Shown here piece by piece: positions 25,075 to 33,939 of a DNA stretch of 64,000 nt; within the stretch, counting starts at the first letter, position 1, and each line of letters begins with the position of its first letter. The notes under the pieces are model-generated. The model ran no database searches and was not told the origin of the DNA. It was given only the letters and a program-made list of their open reading frames with translations. This DNA comes from Acidobacteriota bacterium (GTDB lineage Bacteria > Acidobacteriota > Blastocatellia > Pyrinomonadales > Pyrinomonadaceae), in the NCBI GenBank assembly GCA_016716435.1, contig JADJWI010000008.1, positions 1,059,501 through 1,123,500 of the forward strand, read 5' to 3'. Made by a program: the position numbers and the translations under genes.

Positions 25075-25368
25075 ATGGAAGACAATACCGTTACATTAAA
25101 GCTTTCGTTGCAAAGAGCTTTATTGGGGGAAGTGACTGAGAATCTAATTGCGGTCACTGCTAGGATCGACGGATTGAAGATACTGATCCGCGCGTATTAC
25201 GACCAACAGGCAATGGAATCTGAAACAGAAAGAATTTCGATTGTAGCGACCGAGGTGATTGCGGATTTTCCTGATTCATTTTCTGTTGAGGAGCAGGTTC
25301 GACTTATTGGCCTCGTGGACGATTTGGAAGTCCTCGATTTCTGGGCTTACCGTCGCTCCACAGTATAG
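25075..25368 (+). CDS. Small acidic protein behind an Rhs remnant, possible immunity protein
   Basis: The ATG at 25075 gives 97 residues (MEDNTVTLKLSLQRALLGEVTEN...). The pattern LSLQRALLGEVTxNL, a central IRAYYD strand, and TEVIADFPDSFSVEEQ followed by WAYRRS recalls a family of small uncharacterised proteins that I remember as often lying beside Rhs or contact-dependent toxins; this is a recollection, not a search result. It starts four bases after the Rhs remnant stop, a typical place for an immunity gene whose toxin has been lost. Confidence 0.65.
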   Translation: MEDNTVTLKLSLQRALLGEVTENLIAVTARIDGLKILIRAYYDQQAMESETERISIVATEVIADFPDSFSVEEQVRLIGLVDDLEVLDFWAYRRSTV

Positions 25369-25447
25369 GGTTCGGGACGCATGCCAGTTTGTTTTTGCAA
25401 AGCCTTTTACGATTGCCAGGCGCCTGGCGTGAAACACGGTTAAGTAA

Positions 25448-25948
25448 ATGGTCAACTCCGATCGCGACACGGCGGACAACCGTGACCTGTCGAATGAGAA
25501 AATCGAACGGACTGCAAAGGAATCAGCTGACCGACTTAAGGTCGGGTACATATACAATATGCTAACGACTAAGGCATCGATAAGGATTCAGGGAGGCCTT
25601 GATCCTGACGAGATCTCTCGGATGCTTGCTATGGTCCCAACCTATACCCATCGCGCGGGTGAGCCTGATCGGTTTGGCGAAGCACTTCGCTCAAATATGT
25701 GGCTACTCAAATCTGATTTAGGCAACGACAAACCGCTTGAACAACATGTTCAGTCGCTTTTCGATAAATTGCGTGACCAAATGCCGGCTATCGAAGAGCT
25801 TAGGACCGGTTGCAAGCTTGACGTTTTTTGTTCGGTCACGACCAAGGGCCAAGGAGGATTTTCGCTGCCCACGAGTGTGTTGCGGAACTTATCCGAACTC
25901 GGATTCAATCTCGAAGTGTCAATAGTTGCTAGTGACGGCGACGATTGA
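25448..25948 (+). CDS. DUF4279-like protein
   Basis: A 166-residue soluble protein. After a polar N-terminus come KASIRIQGGLDPDEISRMLAMVPTYTHRAGEP, then SNMWLLKSDLGNDKPLEQHVQSLFDKLRDQMPAIEELRTGCKLDVFCSV, and the ending LPTSVLRNLSELGFNLEVSIVAS. This strand/helix order (two beta-alpha-beta units with a W after a basic loop) matches DUF4279, whose members are often found near toxin loci but have no known activity. Position suggests a second orphan immunity gene; this is inference. Confidence 0.7.
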   Translation: MVNSDRDTADNRDLSNEKIERTAKESADRLKVGYIYNMLTTKASIRIQGGLDPDEISRMLAMVPTYTHRAGEPDRFGEALRSNMWLLKSDLGNDKPLEQHVQSLFDKLRDQMPAIEELRTGCKLDVFCSVTTKGQGGFSLPTSVLRNLSELGFNLEVSIVASDGDD

Positions 25949-26006
25949 ACTAACTACTTGCTACTTTTTATTGCCATAACATAATATCCGTGCTATTGTG
26001 TGGTTG

Positions 26007-26300
26007 ATGATCGCGTCGTTTGCCGACAAGGCTACAGAGGATATCTTTAACGGCGTTAATTCGACTGCGGCGAGGCGGCGATTGCCCAAGGGACTTTGGA
26101 AAGTGGCTTTTCGCAAACTCGATCAGGTAGATTCGGCTACGGTGCTAAACGATCTGCGGGTGCCGCCGGGAAACATGCTTGAAGCACTAAAAGCTGAAAG
26201 GTTCGGCCAGCACAGCATACGAATAAACGATCAGTACCGCATTTGCTTTGAATGGACTCCGAACGGTGCGGAGCAGGTGGAGATCGTCGATTATCATTGA
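26007..26300 (+). CDS. higB: HigB-type toxin of a type II toxin-antitoxin system
   Basis: RelE/HigB-fold mRNA interferase, expected to cut translated mRNA on the ribosome. The start at 26007 (MIASFADKATEDIFNG) matches the family opening MIxSFxxKxTExLFxG. Later segments are RRRLPKGLWKVAFRKLDQVDSA, LRVPPGNMLEALK, and the basic/aromatic end HSIRINDQYRICFEWT. The antitoxin gene follows 16 bases downstream, the usual higBA order. Confidence 0.92.
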   Translation: MIASFADKATEDIFNGVNSTAARRRLPKGLWKVAFRKLDQVDSATVLNDLRVPPGNMLEALKAERFGQHSIRINDQYRICFEWTPNGAEQVEIVDYH

Positions 26301-26316
26301 CCATTTGGGAGGCATT

Positions 26317-26628
26317 ATGATCAGAATTCCGAAGAACAGACCGGCGACGCATCCCGGGGAGATACTGCTCGAAGATTTTCTCCGACCGATGGGGCTGACA
26401 CAAACCGAGTTGGCTGGGGCGATACATGTTCCGTTTCAGAGAATCAATGAGATCGTTTCTGGCAAACGCGGGCTGACGCCGAGCACTGCTCTTCGTTTGG
26501 CTAAGTTCTTTGGCAATTCGCCGGGCTTTTGGCTCAATTTGCAAATGCGATGCGACCTGCAATCAGCGGAGAGCAGCGAAATGGACATCTTGAAACACAT
26601 TAAGAAAGCACCGCAAATCGCGGCCTGA
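26317..26628 (+). CDS. higA: HigA-type antitoxin
   Basis: XRE-family DNA-binding antitoxin that neutralises HigB and represses the pair. The start at 26317 has a strong GGAGG ribosome site; the longer reading overlaps higB. The protein (103 residues) has HPGEILLEDFLRPMGLTQTELAGAIHVPFQRINEIVSGKRGLTPSTALRLAKFFGNSPGFWLNLQ, a near-perfect HigA helix-turn-helix region, and a short C-terminal helix. Confidence 0.95.
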   Translation: MIRIPKNRPATHPGEILLEDFLRPMGLTQTELAGAIHVPFQRINEIVSGKRGLTPSTALRLAKFFGNSPGFWLNLQMRCDLQSAESSEMDILKHIKKAPQIAA

Positions 26629-26692
26629 GCGGTGAGCATGAATTTGCCGGCATTGAACGGTGGAATTTTCAGACGGTACGAGACATACAATC

Positions 26693-27130
26693 ATGACAGC
26701 ACAGGAACACAATCGGTTGATCAGCATTTTCTTTCATGTGCAGGGCGGGCTGCAGGTGCTCGGCGGCGTTTTGACCGTGCTTATCTATGTAGGGATCGGC
26801 GGCTTTTTTATTGCGGCAGGCGACCGGGACGAGCAGCAGTTCATGGGCGGGCTCTTCGTCGCGATGGCGGTCTTTGTCGCGGTCCTGGTTTTCCTTTTTG
26901 CTGCGCTCGATTTTTATGCGGGCTACAAGGTCGGGAAGGTGCAGCCGATCGGCCGGACGCTCGGGATCGTCGTGGCGATCCTTTCGCTGCTTAGCTTCCC
27001 GATCGGGACGGCGCTCGGCGTTTATGCCCTTTGGTTCTTTTTCGGCGATATGGGCAAGGCGCTTTACAACGTGGATGGTGCCGGCGGGCAGTTCCAATCA
27101 CCGCCGCCGCCGCCAAATAGCTGGCAGTAG
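26693..27130 (+). CDS. Small membrane protein of unknown function
   Basis: A 145-residue protein with three or four hydrophobic helices (VLGGVLTVLIYVGIGGFFIAAG, GGLFVAMAVFVAVLVFLFAALDFYAGY, LGIVVAILSLLSFPIGTALGVYALWFFF) and a proline-rich C-terminus (SPPPPPNSW). The helix pattern resembles small DUF4064/TM2-neighbour proteins, but I do not recognise a defined family. The ATG at 26693 is preferred to the GTG at 26660. A terminator follows at 27153. Confidence 0.75.
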   Translation: MTAQEHNRLISIFFHVQGGLQVLGGVLTVLIYVGIGGFFIAAGDRDEQQFMGGLFVAMAVFVAVLVFLFAALDFYAGYKVGKVQPIGRTLGIVVAILSLLSFPIGTALGVYALWFFFGDMGKALYNVDGAGGQFQSPPPPPNSWQ

Positions 27131-27152
27131 TATTTTGTTGGCAATTTTTCCG

Positions 27153-27192
27153 CAAGCGGCATGGGCCTAAACCCTGCCGCTTGTTTGTTTTG
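27153..27192 (+). terminator. Intrinsic terminator
   Basis: CAAGCGGCA (27153-27161) pairs perfectly with TGCCGCTTG (27175-27183), with further GGG/CCC pairing inside, and is followed by TTTGTTTT. It isolates the island genes from the downstream 3-hydroxyacyl-CoA dehydrogenase. Confidence 0.85.
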
Positions 27193-27259
27193 CCCCGGGC
27201 GTTTCGATATTCTTGTGGTTTAGGCCAGAACATCAATTTAATACAGGGACATTATCGAA

Positions 27260-28108
<849 letters not shown>

Positions 28109-28133
28109 AGAATCGACTTAGCGCTAGGAATAG

Positions 28134-28637
28134 ATGAACAAACCACCTTCGATCAAAAACTCGATCCGATCTGTGTTGTTGATTTGGGGAGCGTTCACTT
28201 TCGCCTGCGGATCTTCAACGTTAGATGATCCGACGGCGATCGCAATGATGTATGGAGGAAGCCAACTCTATCCTTCGTATGAGGTCACATTCAGGGCTAA
28301 CGGCACCGCCGAATTCATAAGTGTTGTCGGTCCACGGGATCGAACTACCTTGCCGGAAGATATTGCAGAAAGACAGCATTCGAAATATACAGGGATGATC
28401 GCTCCCGATCAACTTCTCCGCCTAAAAGAAGTCCTTTTGGAAAACGGATTTAGTGGAATGAGCACCGAATATAGCCCGTCGACTGGCGGAGATCTTACGA
28501 GGATCAGGGTGGAATTCGGAAACGAGGCGAAGGAAGTCCCCAGCCAGCACGGCAGTCAGGGCCCGAAGTTCGATCTCATCAGGAAGGCGATCGAGTCAGT
28601 TATCGACCAGATCGAATGGACCAAGACGCCTATTTAG
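28134..28637 (+). CDS. Uncharacterised lipoprotein, DUF6438-like
   Basis: A 167-residue protein whose N-terminus has a hydrophobic stretch ending in a lipobox (LIWGAFTFACGSS), so it is probably a lipid-anchored envelope protein. The body (YPSYEVTFRANGTAEFISV, MIAPDQLLRLKEVLLENGFSGM, DLTRIRVEFGNEAKEVP) looks like the DUF6438 pattern, but that is a loose match. It begins 25 bases after the dehydrogenase. Base composition is more AT-rich than the genes on either side. Confidence 0.75.
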   Translation: MNKPPSIKNSIRSVLLIWGAFTFACGSSTLDDPTAIAMMYGGSQLYPSYEVTFRANGTAEFISVVGPRDRTTLPEDIAERQHSKYTGMIAPDQLLRLKEVLLENGFSGMSTEYSPSTGGDLTRIRVEFGNEAKEVPSQHGSQGPKFDLIRKAIESVIDQIEWTKTPI

Positions 28638-28664
28638 AGATCCCGTTAGAAACATTTAGTGCCA

Positions 28665-28752
28665 ATGCATTCGAATCTACGTTCATTCATCGAAACGCTC
28701 AGGAAGGAGAATGAGATCATCGAGATCTCTGCCAACGTCGATCCGTATCGCC
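28665..28752 (+). pseudogene. Truncated 5' end of a UbiD-like gene
   Basis: From the ATG at 28665 the frame reads MHSNLRSFIETLRKENEIIE, then ISANVDPY, closely matching the start of the intact UbiD at 30240 (MHKDLRSFIALLKSENELIE, IAAQVDPY). Similarity stops abruptly after DPY and the frame runs into the 3' end of the convergent propeller gene. The DNA is clearly diverged from the intact copy, so this is an old paralogue or a recombination scar. Confidence 0.75.
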
Positions 28753-28770
28753 CTTGTTTACTCACTGACA

Positions 28771-30081
28771 CTATTTCGAAACCGAAGCGCCCTTCGCCAA
28801 TTCTTTTTTAAGGTTAAGTTTTAGAATGACGGGAGACACAAGCTTGTCCATGTTCAGTCCAGCGTTCTCACTCACCAACGGCCATTGGCTGTTCGCAACG
28901 AAATAGAACTCATCGCCCACGACCATTCCCAGCGTTGGTTCCATGAAATCGGAATGGTTTGCTTCGAGCGGTTTGAAAGAGGTGATGGCCCCATCGGCGA
29001 CGACAAATGCAACCACACGATTTGGGTTGACACCATTCTGGATCGCTATCAGTTTACCGGCGTAGAAATAAAGACCATCTATTCCCAGCAAAGTAACCTG
29101 GTCTGCTGGTTTCATTTGCGTTATTTCTCTCGACTGAACATCAATACGAAATATGCCTTTAGAATAATCTGCAACATACAGTACTTTTTCGGTGGATCCG
29201 AAGGTCAGCCCTTGAAGCGAAACAAATAGGTCAGACGTGGTGAACGCCGATAACTGATCGGTTTTCGGATCGATAGAATAAATAGTCGGCGCCGCTGAAT
29301 CTGTAGCAAATACGCGTCCCTCATTGTTCAGAACAAGATCTCCAAGAGCATGATTCTCGCTTGCGGGAAGCCGGTAAAGTTTTAAGAGCTTTCCTGTACG
29401 AAGATCATATTTTGCTAATCCGGATCGGCCCTTTAATTCAGCCGTATAACCTTTCATTTGCGGCAATGCCGAAGTCGCTGCCCAAAGATGGTTCCGCTTC
29501 TGATCGATCTTGATCCCCAACACGCTCCAAAGACCGTCGCTCGGAGACGAGAAATCCTGTACGCTACCATCATTTCCGACCTTGATAATCTTTCGTTGGT
29601 GAACGCTTCCGGCGAACCAACTTTTACTCTTTGTGTCGAAAGCGACGCTTTCAGCGATCAGTGTCTTGTCTTCAATTGTTAAGGCTCGTGTGCTCGCGTT
29701 GATCGGCATTCTGTTAGAGTCGGATCTCGCCTTCAACGTCTTGAAACGCTCAGTTTCAAACAATGGCTTAAGATCCTCATTCTTTTCAAAGGCGTATGCG
29801 AGTCCCATTCCATTGAGGCGCTCGAGGCCATCCAACGAATCGTCCAATCGTCCATTTAGGGCATGTGCGACGGCGAGATTGTAGATAATGCGCGGATGAT
29901 TTGGCCGGTTCCAATTCGCCGTTTCAATCTGCATTAGAAACTCGGCCCTATTCTTCGACTGATACGCTTTAACAGCCGCACGTTCCGCTGTATTCGCCGT
30001 CTGCATTTCCGACGCAGTTTGTGTTCGTATTACGCTAGAAAAGCTCGTCACAATTAGCAGCAAAAAAATAATTACTTTCAT
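28771..30081 (-). CDS. Exported TPR/beta-propeller protein, SMP-30-like
   Basis: Unknown function. A signal peptide (VIIFLLLIVTSFSSVIRTQ) is followed by a helical TPR-like region (PRIIYNLAVAHALNGRLDDSLDGLERL) to about residue 110, then repeated beta-blade segments such as ESVAFDTKSKSWFAGSVHQRKI, LGIKIDQKRNHLWAATSA, LGDLVLNNEGRVFATDS, LQGLTFGSTEKVLYVADYSKGIFRID and LLGIDGLYFYAGKLIAIQNG. This is the SMP-30/NHL-type propeller pattern. It lies between a UbiD remnant and intact ubiD on the opposite strand and is more AT-rich than its neighbours, suggesting insertion. Confidence 0.8.
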   Translation of the reverse strand: MKVIIFLLLIVTSFSSVIRTQTASEMQTANTAERAAVKAYQSKNRAEFLMQIETANWNRPNHPRIIYNLAVAHALNGRLDDSLDGLERLNGMGLAYAFEKNEDLKPLFETERFKTLKARSDSNRMPINASTRALTIEDKTLIAESVAFDTKSKSWFAGSVHQRKIIKVGNDGSVQDFSSPSDGLWSVLGIKIDQKRNHLWAATSALPQMKGYTAELKGRSGLAKYDLRTGKLLKLYRLPASENHALGDLVLNNEGRVFATDSAAPTIYSIDPKTDQLSAFTTSDLFVSLQGLTFGSTEKVLYVADYSKGIFRIDVQSREITQMKPADQVTLLGIDGLYFYAGKLIAIQNGVNPNRVVAFVVADGAITSFKPLEANHSDFMEPTLGMVVGDEFYFVANSQWPLVSENAGLNMDKLVSPVILKLNLKKELAKGASVSK

Positions 30082-30239
30082 AAATTGTTCTGACTCAGAT
30101 AGATAGGGGGTAACTTCGACGGCTTTGATGCATACAATATGACAATGGTTTTATCGGGTGATCGAAGTTTCTAATTTCCGCGAAAGTTTGCCGTTTAGCA
30201 CCTGCTTTGTTTCAATTAGAATATAGCGGCTGACCGATC

Positions 30240-32006
30240 ATGCATAAAGATCTACGTTCATTCATTGCACTCCTCAAAAGCGAAAACGAGTTGATCGAAA
30301 TTGCAGCTCAGGTTGATCCATACCTTGAGATCGCTGAGATCCATCGGCGTGTCATCGAGGCTCAAGGAACGGCTCTTCTATTCACAAATGTTAAAGGCTC
30401 GCGTTTTCCCGTGATAACCAACATGTTCGGGACGATCAAACGGATCGAACTTGCGTTTGGTAAGAAACCACAGGAGTTCGTCCGGCGGGCGGTGGAGATG
30501 GTGGATATTCTCGTCCCGCCAAAGATCGGCAAGCTCTGGGGCTATCGCGACATGGGCCTGACGGCGCTAAAGCTCGGGACCAAGAAGTCGCGGCGAGCAC
30601 CGGTGCTTGAGGTGCGGCAGGCGGAGGTTGATCTTGAGGCGTTGCCGCTCTTGCAGCTCTGGCATGAGGACGGCGGGCATTTTGTGACGCTCCCGCTCGT
30701 TTACACCGAGAGCCCGACATCGGGCCAGCCGAACCTCGGGATGTACCGAATCCAGCGGTACGACAAGCGGACGACCGGAATCCATTGGCAGATCGGCAAG
30801 GGCGGCGGATTTCATTACTACGAAGCCGAGCAGCATAGCGTGCCGCTCAACACAACTATTTTCCTCGGCGGGCCGCCGGCGATGATACTCTCGGCGATCG
30901 CACCGCTGCCCGAGGACGTGCCCGAGCTGATGCTCGCCTCGCTGCTTGCGAATTCGAAGATCGGAATGGCCGATAATCCGTTGGCGGGCCATCATCGGTT
31001 GATCGCTGAATCTGAGTTTGCGATCTGCGGCCACGTTCCGCCGCACGAACGTCGACCCGAAGGCCCGTTTGGCGACCACTACGGCTATTACTCGCTGACG
31101 CACGATTATCCGGTCTTTCACGCGGACGCGGTCTTCCACCGCAAAGACGCGATCTATCCGGCGACCGTCGTCGGCAAGCCGCGGCAGGAGGATTTCTTCA
31201 TCGGCGATTATTTGCAGGAACTGCTTTCGCCGCTCTTTCCGCTGGTTATGCCAGCCGTCCGTGACCTCTGGAGCTACGGCGAGACGGGCTTCCATTCACT
31301 GGCAGCCGCGGTTGTCCGCGAACGTTATGGAAGGGAAGCGCTCTCGGCAGGATTTCGCATTCTGGGCGAGGGCCAACTTGCGTTGACGAAGTTTTTGCTT
31401 CTGACCGATAAGCCGCAGGACCTCCGCGATTTTCGTTCGCTATTCGAGCACATCCTGGCGCGAGTGGAGTGGCATCGCGACCTGTTCATTTTCTCGCAAA
31501 CCGCGTTCGATACGCTCGATTATGCAAGCGGCAAGATCAACCACGGGAGCAAGGCGATCTTGATGGGGACGGGCGAAGCGAAGCGGGAACTTGCAAGAGA
31601 GTTCAAGGGCGAACTTCCGCTCGGAGTGTCGTCTGCGGCCGTATTCTGCGGTGGGTGTCTTGTTGTAAAGGGCACGGCATATGAGAACGACAAGGATCTT
31701 GGCGAGCGGTTGGCTGCTGCCGATGTTTTCAAAGATTGGCAGGTCGTGGTCATCCATGACGACATCAACTACGCTATCTCGCCGGAGAAGTTCCTCTGGG
31801 CGACGTGGACGCGGTTCAATCCGGCGACGGACATTTATGCACGTACAACGACCGTTAAGAACAACCACATCGGATACGAGGCCCCAATCGTCATCGACGC
31901 CCGAATGAAGCCTTGGTATCCTGACGTCGTCGAGGTTCGCGAGGATATCAAGAAGCTCGTTGACGAGCGTTGGGGTGAATATTTTCCCGGCAAGCTCCCG
32001 AAATAG
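30240..32006 (+). CDS. UbiD-family prenylated-FMN decarboxylase
   Basis: Non-oxidative decarboxylase using prenyl-FMN, of the menaquinone/ubiquinone-pathway type. The 588-residue protein has the UbiD cofactor and metal region NLGMYRIQRYDKRTTGIHWQ and the catalytic E-R-E type segment ERRPEGPFGDHYGYY, plus VGKPRQEDFFIGDY and the C-terminal VIHDDINYAI. No UbiX (prenyl-FMN synthase) is in the window. The substrate is unknown; a menaquinone precursor is the most common for this subtype. Confidence 0.9.
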   Translation: MHKDLRSFIALLKSENELIEIAAQVDPYLEIAEIHRRVIEAQGTALLFTNVKGSRFPVITNMFGTIKRIELAFGKKPQEFVRRAVEMVDILVPPKIGKLWGYRDMGLTALKLGTKKSRRAPVLEVRQAEVDLEALPLLQLWHEDGGHFVTLPLVYTESPTSGQPNLGMYRIQRYDKRTTGIHWQIGKGGGFHYYEAEQHSVPLNTTIFLGGPPAMILSAIAPLPEDVPELMLASLLANSKIGMADNPLAGHHRLIAESEFAICGHVPPHERRPEGPFGDHYGYYSLTHDYPVFHADAVFHRKDAIYPATVVGKPRQEDFFIGDYLQELLSPLFPLVMPAVRDLWSYGETGFHSLAAAVVRERYGREALSAGFRILGEGQLALTKFLLLTDKPQDLRDFRSLFEHILARVEWHRDLFIFSQTAFDTLDYASGKINHGSKAILMGTGEAKRELAREFKGELPLGVSSAAVFCGGCLVVKGTAYENDKDLGERLAAADVFKDWQVVVIHDDINYAISPEKFLWATWTRFNPATDIYARTTTVKNNHIGYEAPIVIDARMKPWYPDVVEVREDIKKLVDERWGEYFPGKLPK

Positions 32007-32012
32007 ATATCA

Positions 32013-32924
32013 ATGAAAAAGTGGCTAAAGCGGATCGGTCTTCTCATCGGTGTCCTTGCGATCTTGCTCGGGCTGTTTCTTTCGTATTCGTATTTCATCG
32101 AGCCGCGGCAATTCGTCGTCGTTAATGACGCCATCGCAGTGCCGCATTGGGACGGCCGGTTGAACGGCCTTCGGGTCGTGACGATCGCTGATATCCACAC
32201 GGGTTCGAATTTTGCTCCGCCCGAACGTATTCGCTTTGTCGTCGAGCAGGCGAATGCGCAGAATCCGGATGTTATCGTCCTTCTCGGCGATTACGTCAGC
32301 GAGTCCCGCTTTGACCGCGAGCGTATGCGAACCGCTCCCGACGGTACCGACCGTACGGAACTGAAAGTGCCATTCGAGAGCGTGGCGGAGAGCCTTAAGG
32401 GCTTGCAGGCAAAGTACGGCGTTTATGCCGTGATCGGCAATCACGACTGGTATCACAACGAGCAAAAGATCCATCGAATGCTCGAGGAAATATCCGGGAT
32501 CAACGTCCTGAACAATGAGATCCACGAGGTCGAGGTCAATGGCGCTATCCTCCGCATTTGGGGTATTGAGGATCTTTGGAAGAACCGCACTGTGCCGGCA
32601 GCGGCGTTCAACGCCCTTGCCGAAAAAAAGAACATCATCGCGATAACGCACAACCCCGACACGCTTCTTTCGGCACCCGAAGGCTTTTCGATCTTGTTTG
32701 CCGGGCACACGCACGGCGGCCAGCTAAATTGGCCGATCTTCGGGCCGAAGGCCGTGTTTAACGACCCGCGATTTATGGATGGCCTCGCGGTCGTTGACGG
32801 CAAATATGTGTATGTCTCAAGTGGTGTCGGGACGAGCGTAATCCCGCTCCGGTTCCGTGTGCCGCCGGAGATAAACGTCGTAACTCTTTCATCAAACACG
32901 GCGACAATGCCCGAGACCCCTTAG
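32013..32924 (+). CDS. Membrane-anchored metallophosphoesterase (copy 1)
   Basis: Calcineurin-like phosphoesterase tethered by an N-terminal helix (IGLLIGVLAILLGLFLSYSYFIEP). All metal motifs are present: IADIHTGS, LLGDYVSES, GNHDWYHN, ITHNPD and AGHTHGGQLNWP. This layout is YkuE/LpxG-like, hydrolysing phosphodiester or pyrophosphate bonds in lipids or nucleotides at the membrane face. It follows ubiD by six bases and is followed three bases later by a paralogue. Confidence 0.9.
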   Translation: MKKWLKRIGLLIGVLAILLGLFLSYSYFIEPRQFVVVNDAIAVPHWDGRLNGLRVVTIADIHTGSNFAPPERIRFVVEQANAQNPDVIVLLGDYVSESRFDRERMRTAPDGTDRTELKVPFESVAESLKGLQAKYGVYAVIGNHDWYHNEQKIHRMLEEISGINVLNNEIHEVEVNGAILRIWGIEDLWKNRTVPAAAFNALAEKKNIIAITHNPDTLLSAPEGFSILFAGHTHGGQLNWPIFGPKAVFNDPRFMDGLAVVDGKYVYVSSGVGTSVIPLRFRVPPEINVVTLSSNTATMPETP

Positions 32925-32927
32925 CCA

Positions 32928-33818
32928 ATGCGGCGATTTATCCCATACATTCTGGCCGGCATCGCATTCAGCCTTTTGGCTTTGGCGTACGGCTATTTCA
33001 TCGAGCCGCACCGGCTGGTCGTCAATGAAACTGAACTGGAGATCAACGGCCTCGACCCGGCGTTTGACGGCCTGCGCTTCGTGGCAGTTGCTGACATACA
33101 TGCCGGCTCGCACGGAGTCGACGCGGAGCGGATGAGGGAAGTGGTCGATGAGATAAATGCCCAAGATGCCGACGTTGTCGTAATGCTCGGCGACTACGTC
33201 TCTCAATTAAATGACGGGAAACCGATCCGGGAAAGACAGCTCAAAATGCCGGTCGAAAGCCTGACCGAGGGCCTTGCGGGGATAAGGGCAAGATACGGTG
33301 TTTATGCCGTGCTCGGCAATCACGACGGCTGGTACGACAATACATCGGTCGCCGAGGCGCTTCGCCGGGCGGGAATTCGGGTGCTTGAAAATGAGGTTGC
33401 CTTTATTGAACGCGGCGGGCGGAAGCTTCGGCTTTTCGGAATGCGCGACCATCTGCACATGGGAACCTGGGCGACGTTTAACCAAGATATGCGGCGGGCC
33501 ATCGCTTCATATGAGCGGTCGGGCGACATCATTGTGCTCCAGCACAGCCCTGACGTCTTTCCGGTGATCAATGCGTTTAAGACCTTCGGTGATGATTTCA
33601 AGCTGATGATCGCCGGCCATACTCACGGCGGGCAGGTGCGTTTCCCGGTTCTCGGCACGCCGATCGTTCCTTCCGCCTTCGGCCAGAAATATGCCGCCGG
33701 CCATGTCCGCGAGGAAGGCAAAGACCTCTTCGTCACGACCGGCATCGGCACGAGCTTGCTGCCCTTTCGTTTTCTTGTCCCGCCGGAGATCGCTTTGCTG
33801 ACGCTACGGAGTAAGTAG
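32928..33818 (+). CDS. Membrane-anchored metallophosphoesterase (copy 2)
   Basis: Tandem paralogue of the preceding gene. It has an N-terminal membrane helix (IPYILAGIAFSLLALAYGYFIEP) and the same motif order: VADIHAGSHG, MLGDYVSQL, GNHDGWYD, LQHSPDVF and AGHTHGGQVRFP. The anchor ends YFIEPHRLVVN, close to YFIEPRQFVVVN in copy 1, so the pair arose by duplication. Both copies keep every metal ligand, suggesting different substrates and not decay. Confidence 0.9.
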   Translation: MRRFIPYILAGIAFSLLALAYGYFIEPHRLVVNETELEINGLDPAFDGLRFVAVADIHAGSHGVDAERMREVVDEINAQDADVVVMLGDYVSQLNDGKPIRERQLKMPVESLTEGLAGIRARYGVYAVLGNHDGWYDNTSVAEALRRAGIRVLENEVAFIERGGRKLRLFGMRDHLHMGTWATFNQDMRRAIASYERSGDIIVLQHSPDVFPVINAFKTFGDDFKLMIAGHTHGGQVRFPVLGTPIVPSAFGQKYAAGHVREEGKDLFVTTGIGTSLLPFRFLVPPEIALLTLRSK

Positions 33819-33939
33819 CCACCGATGGCACTGAGGATTTTGAGGAAGCGTTTCTGGATAAAACCTTTCGGTGACCTTTGGCGCTTGTCCGTGCTACAAC
33901 ACAAATATCCCACGAATCTCCATGCCCTCTGTGGCAAGA

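Noticed and set aside
23286..26628. Insertion sequence or integrated phage as the source of the AT-richer island
   Set aside because: No transposase, integrase, terminal inverted repeats or tRNA attachment duplication could be seen, so only Rhs-cassette exchange is proposed.
33819..33939. A possible dispersed repeat (ACTGAGGATTTTGAGGAAG) between the phosphoesterase genes
   Set aside because: It vaguely resembles the CACAGA-type repeat at 22353, but the match is too short and imperfect to support.
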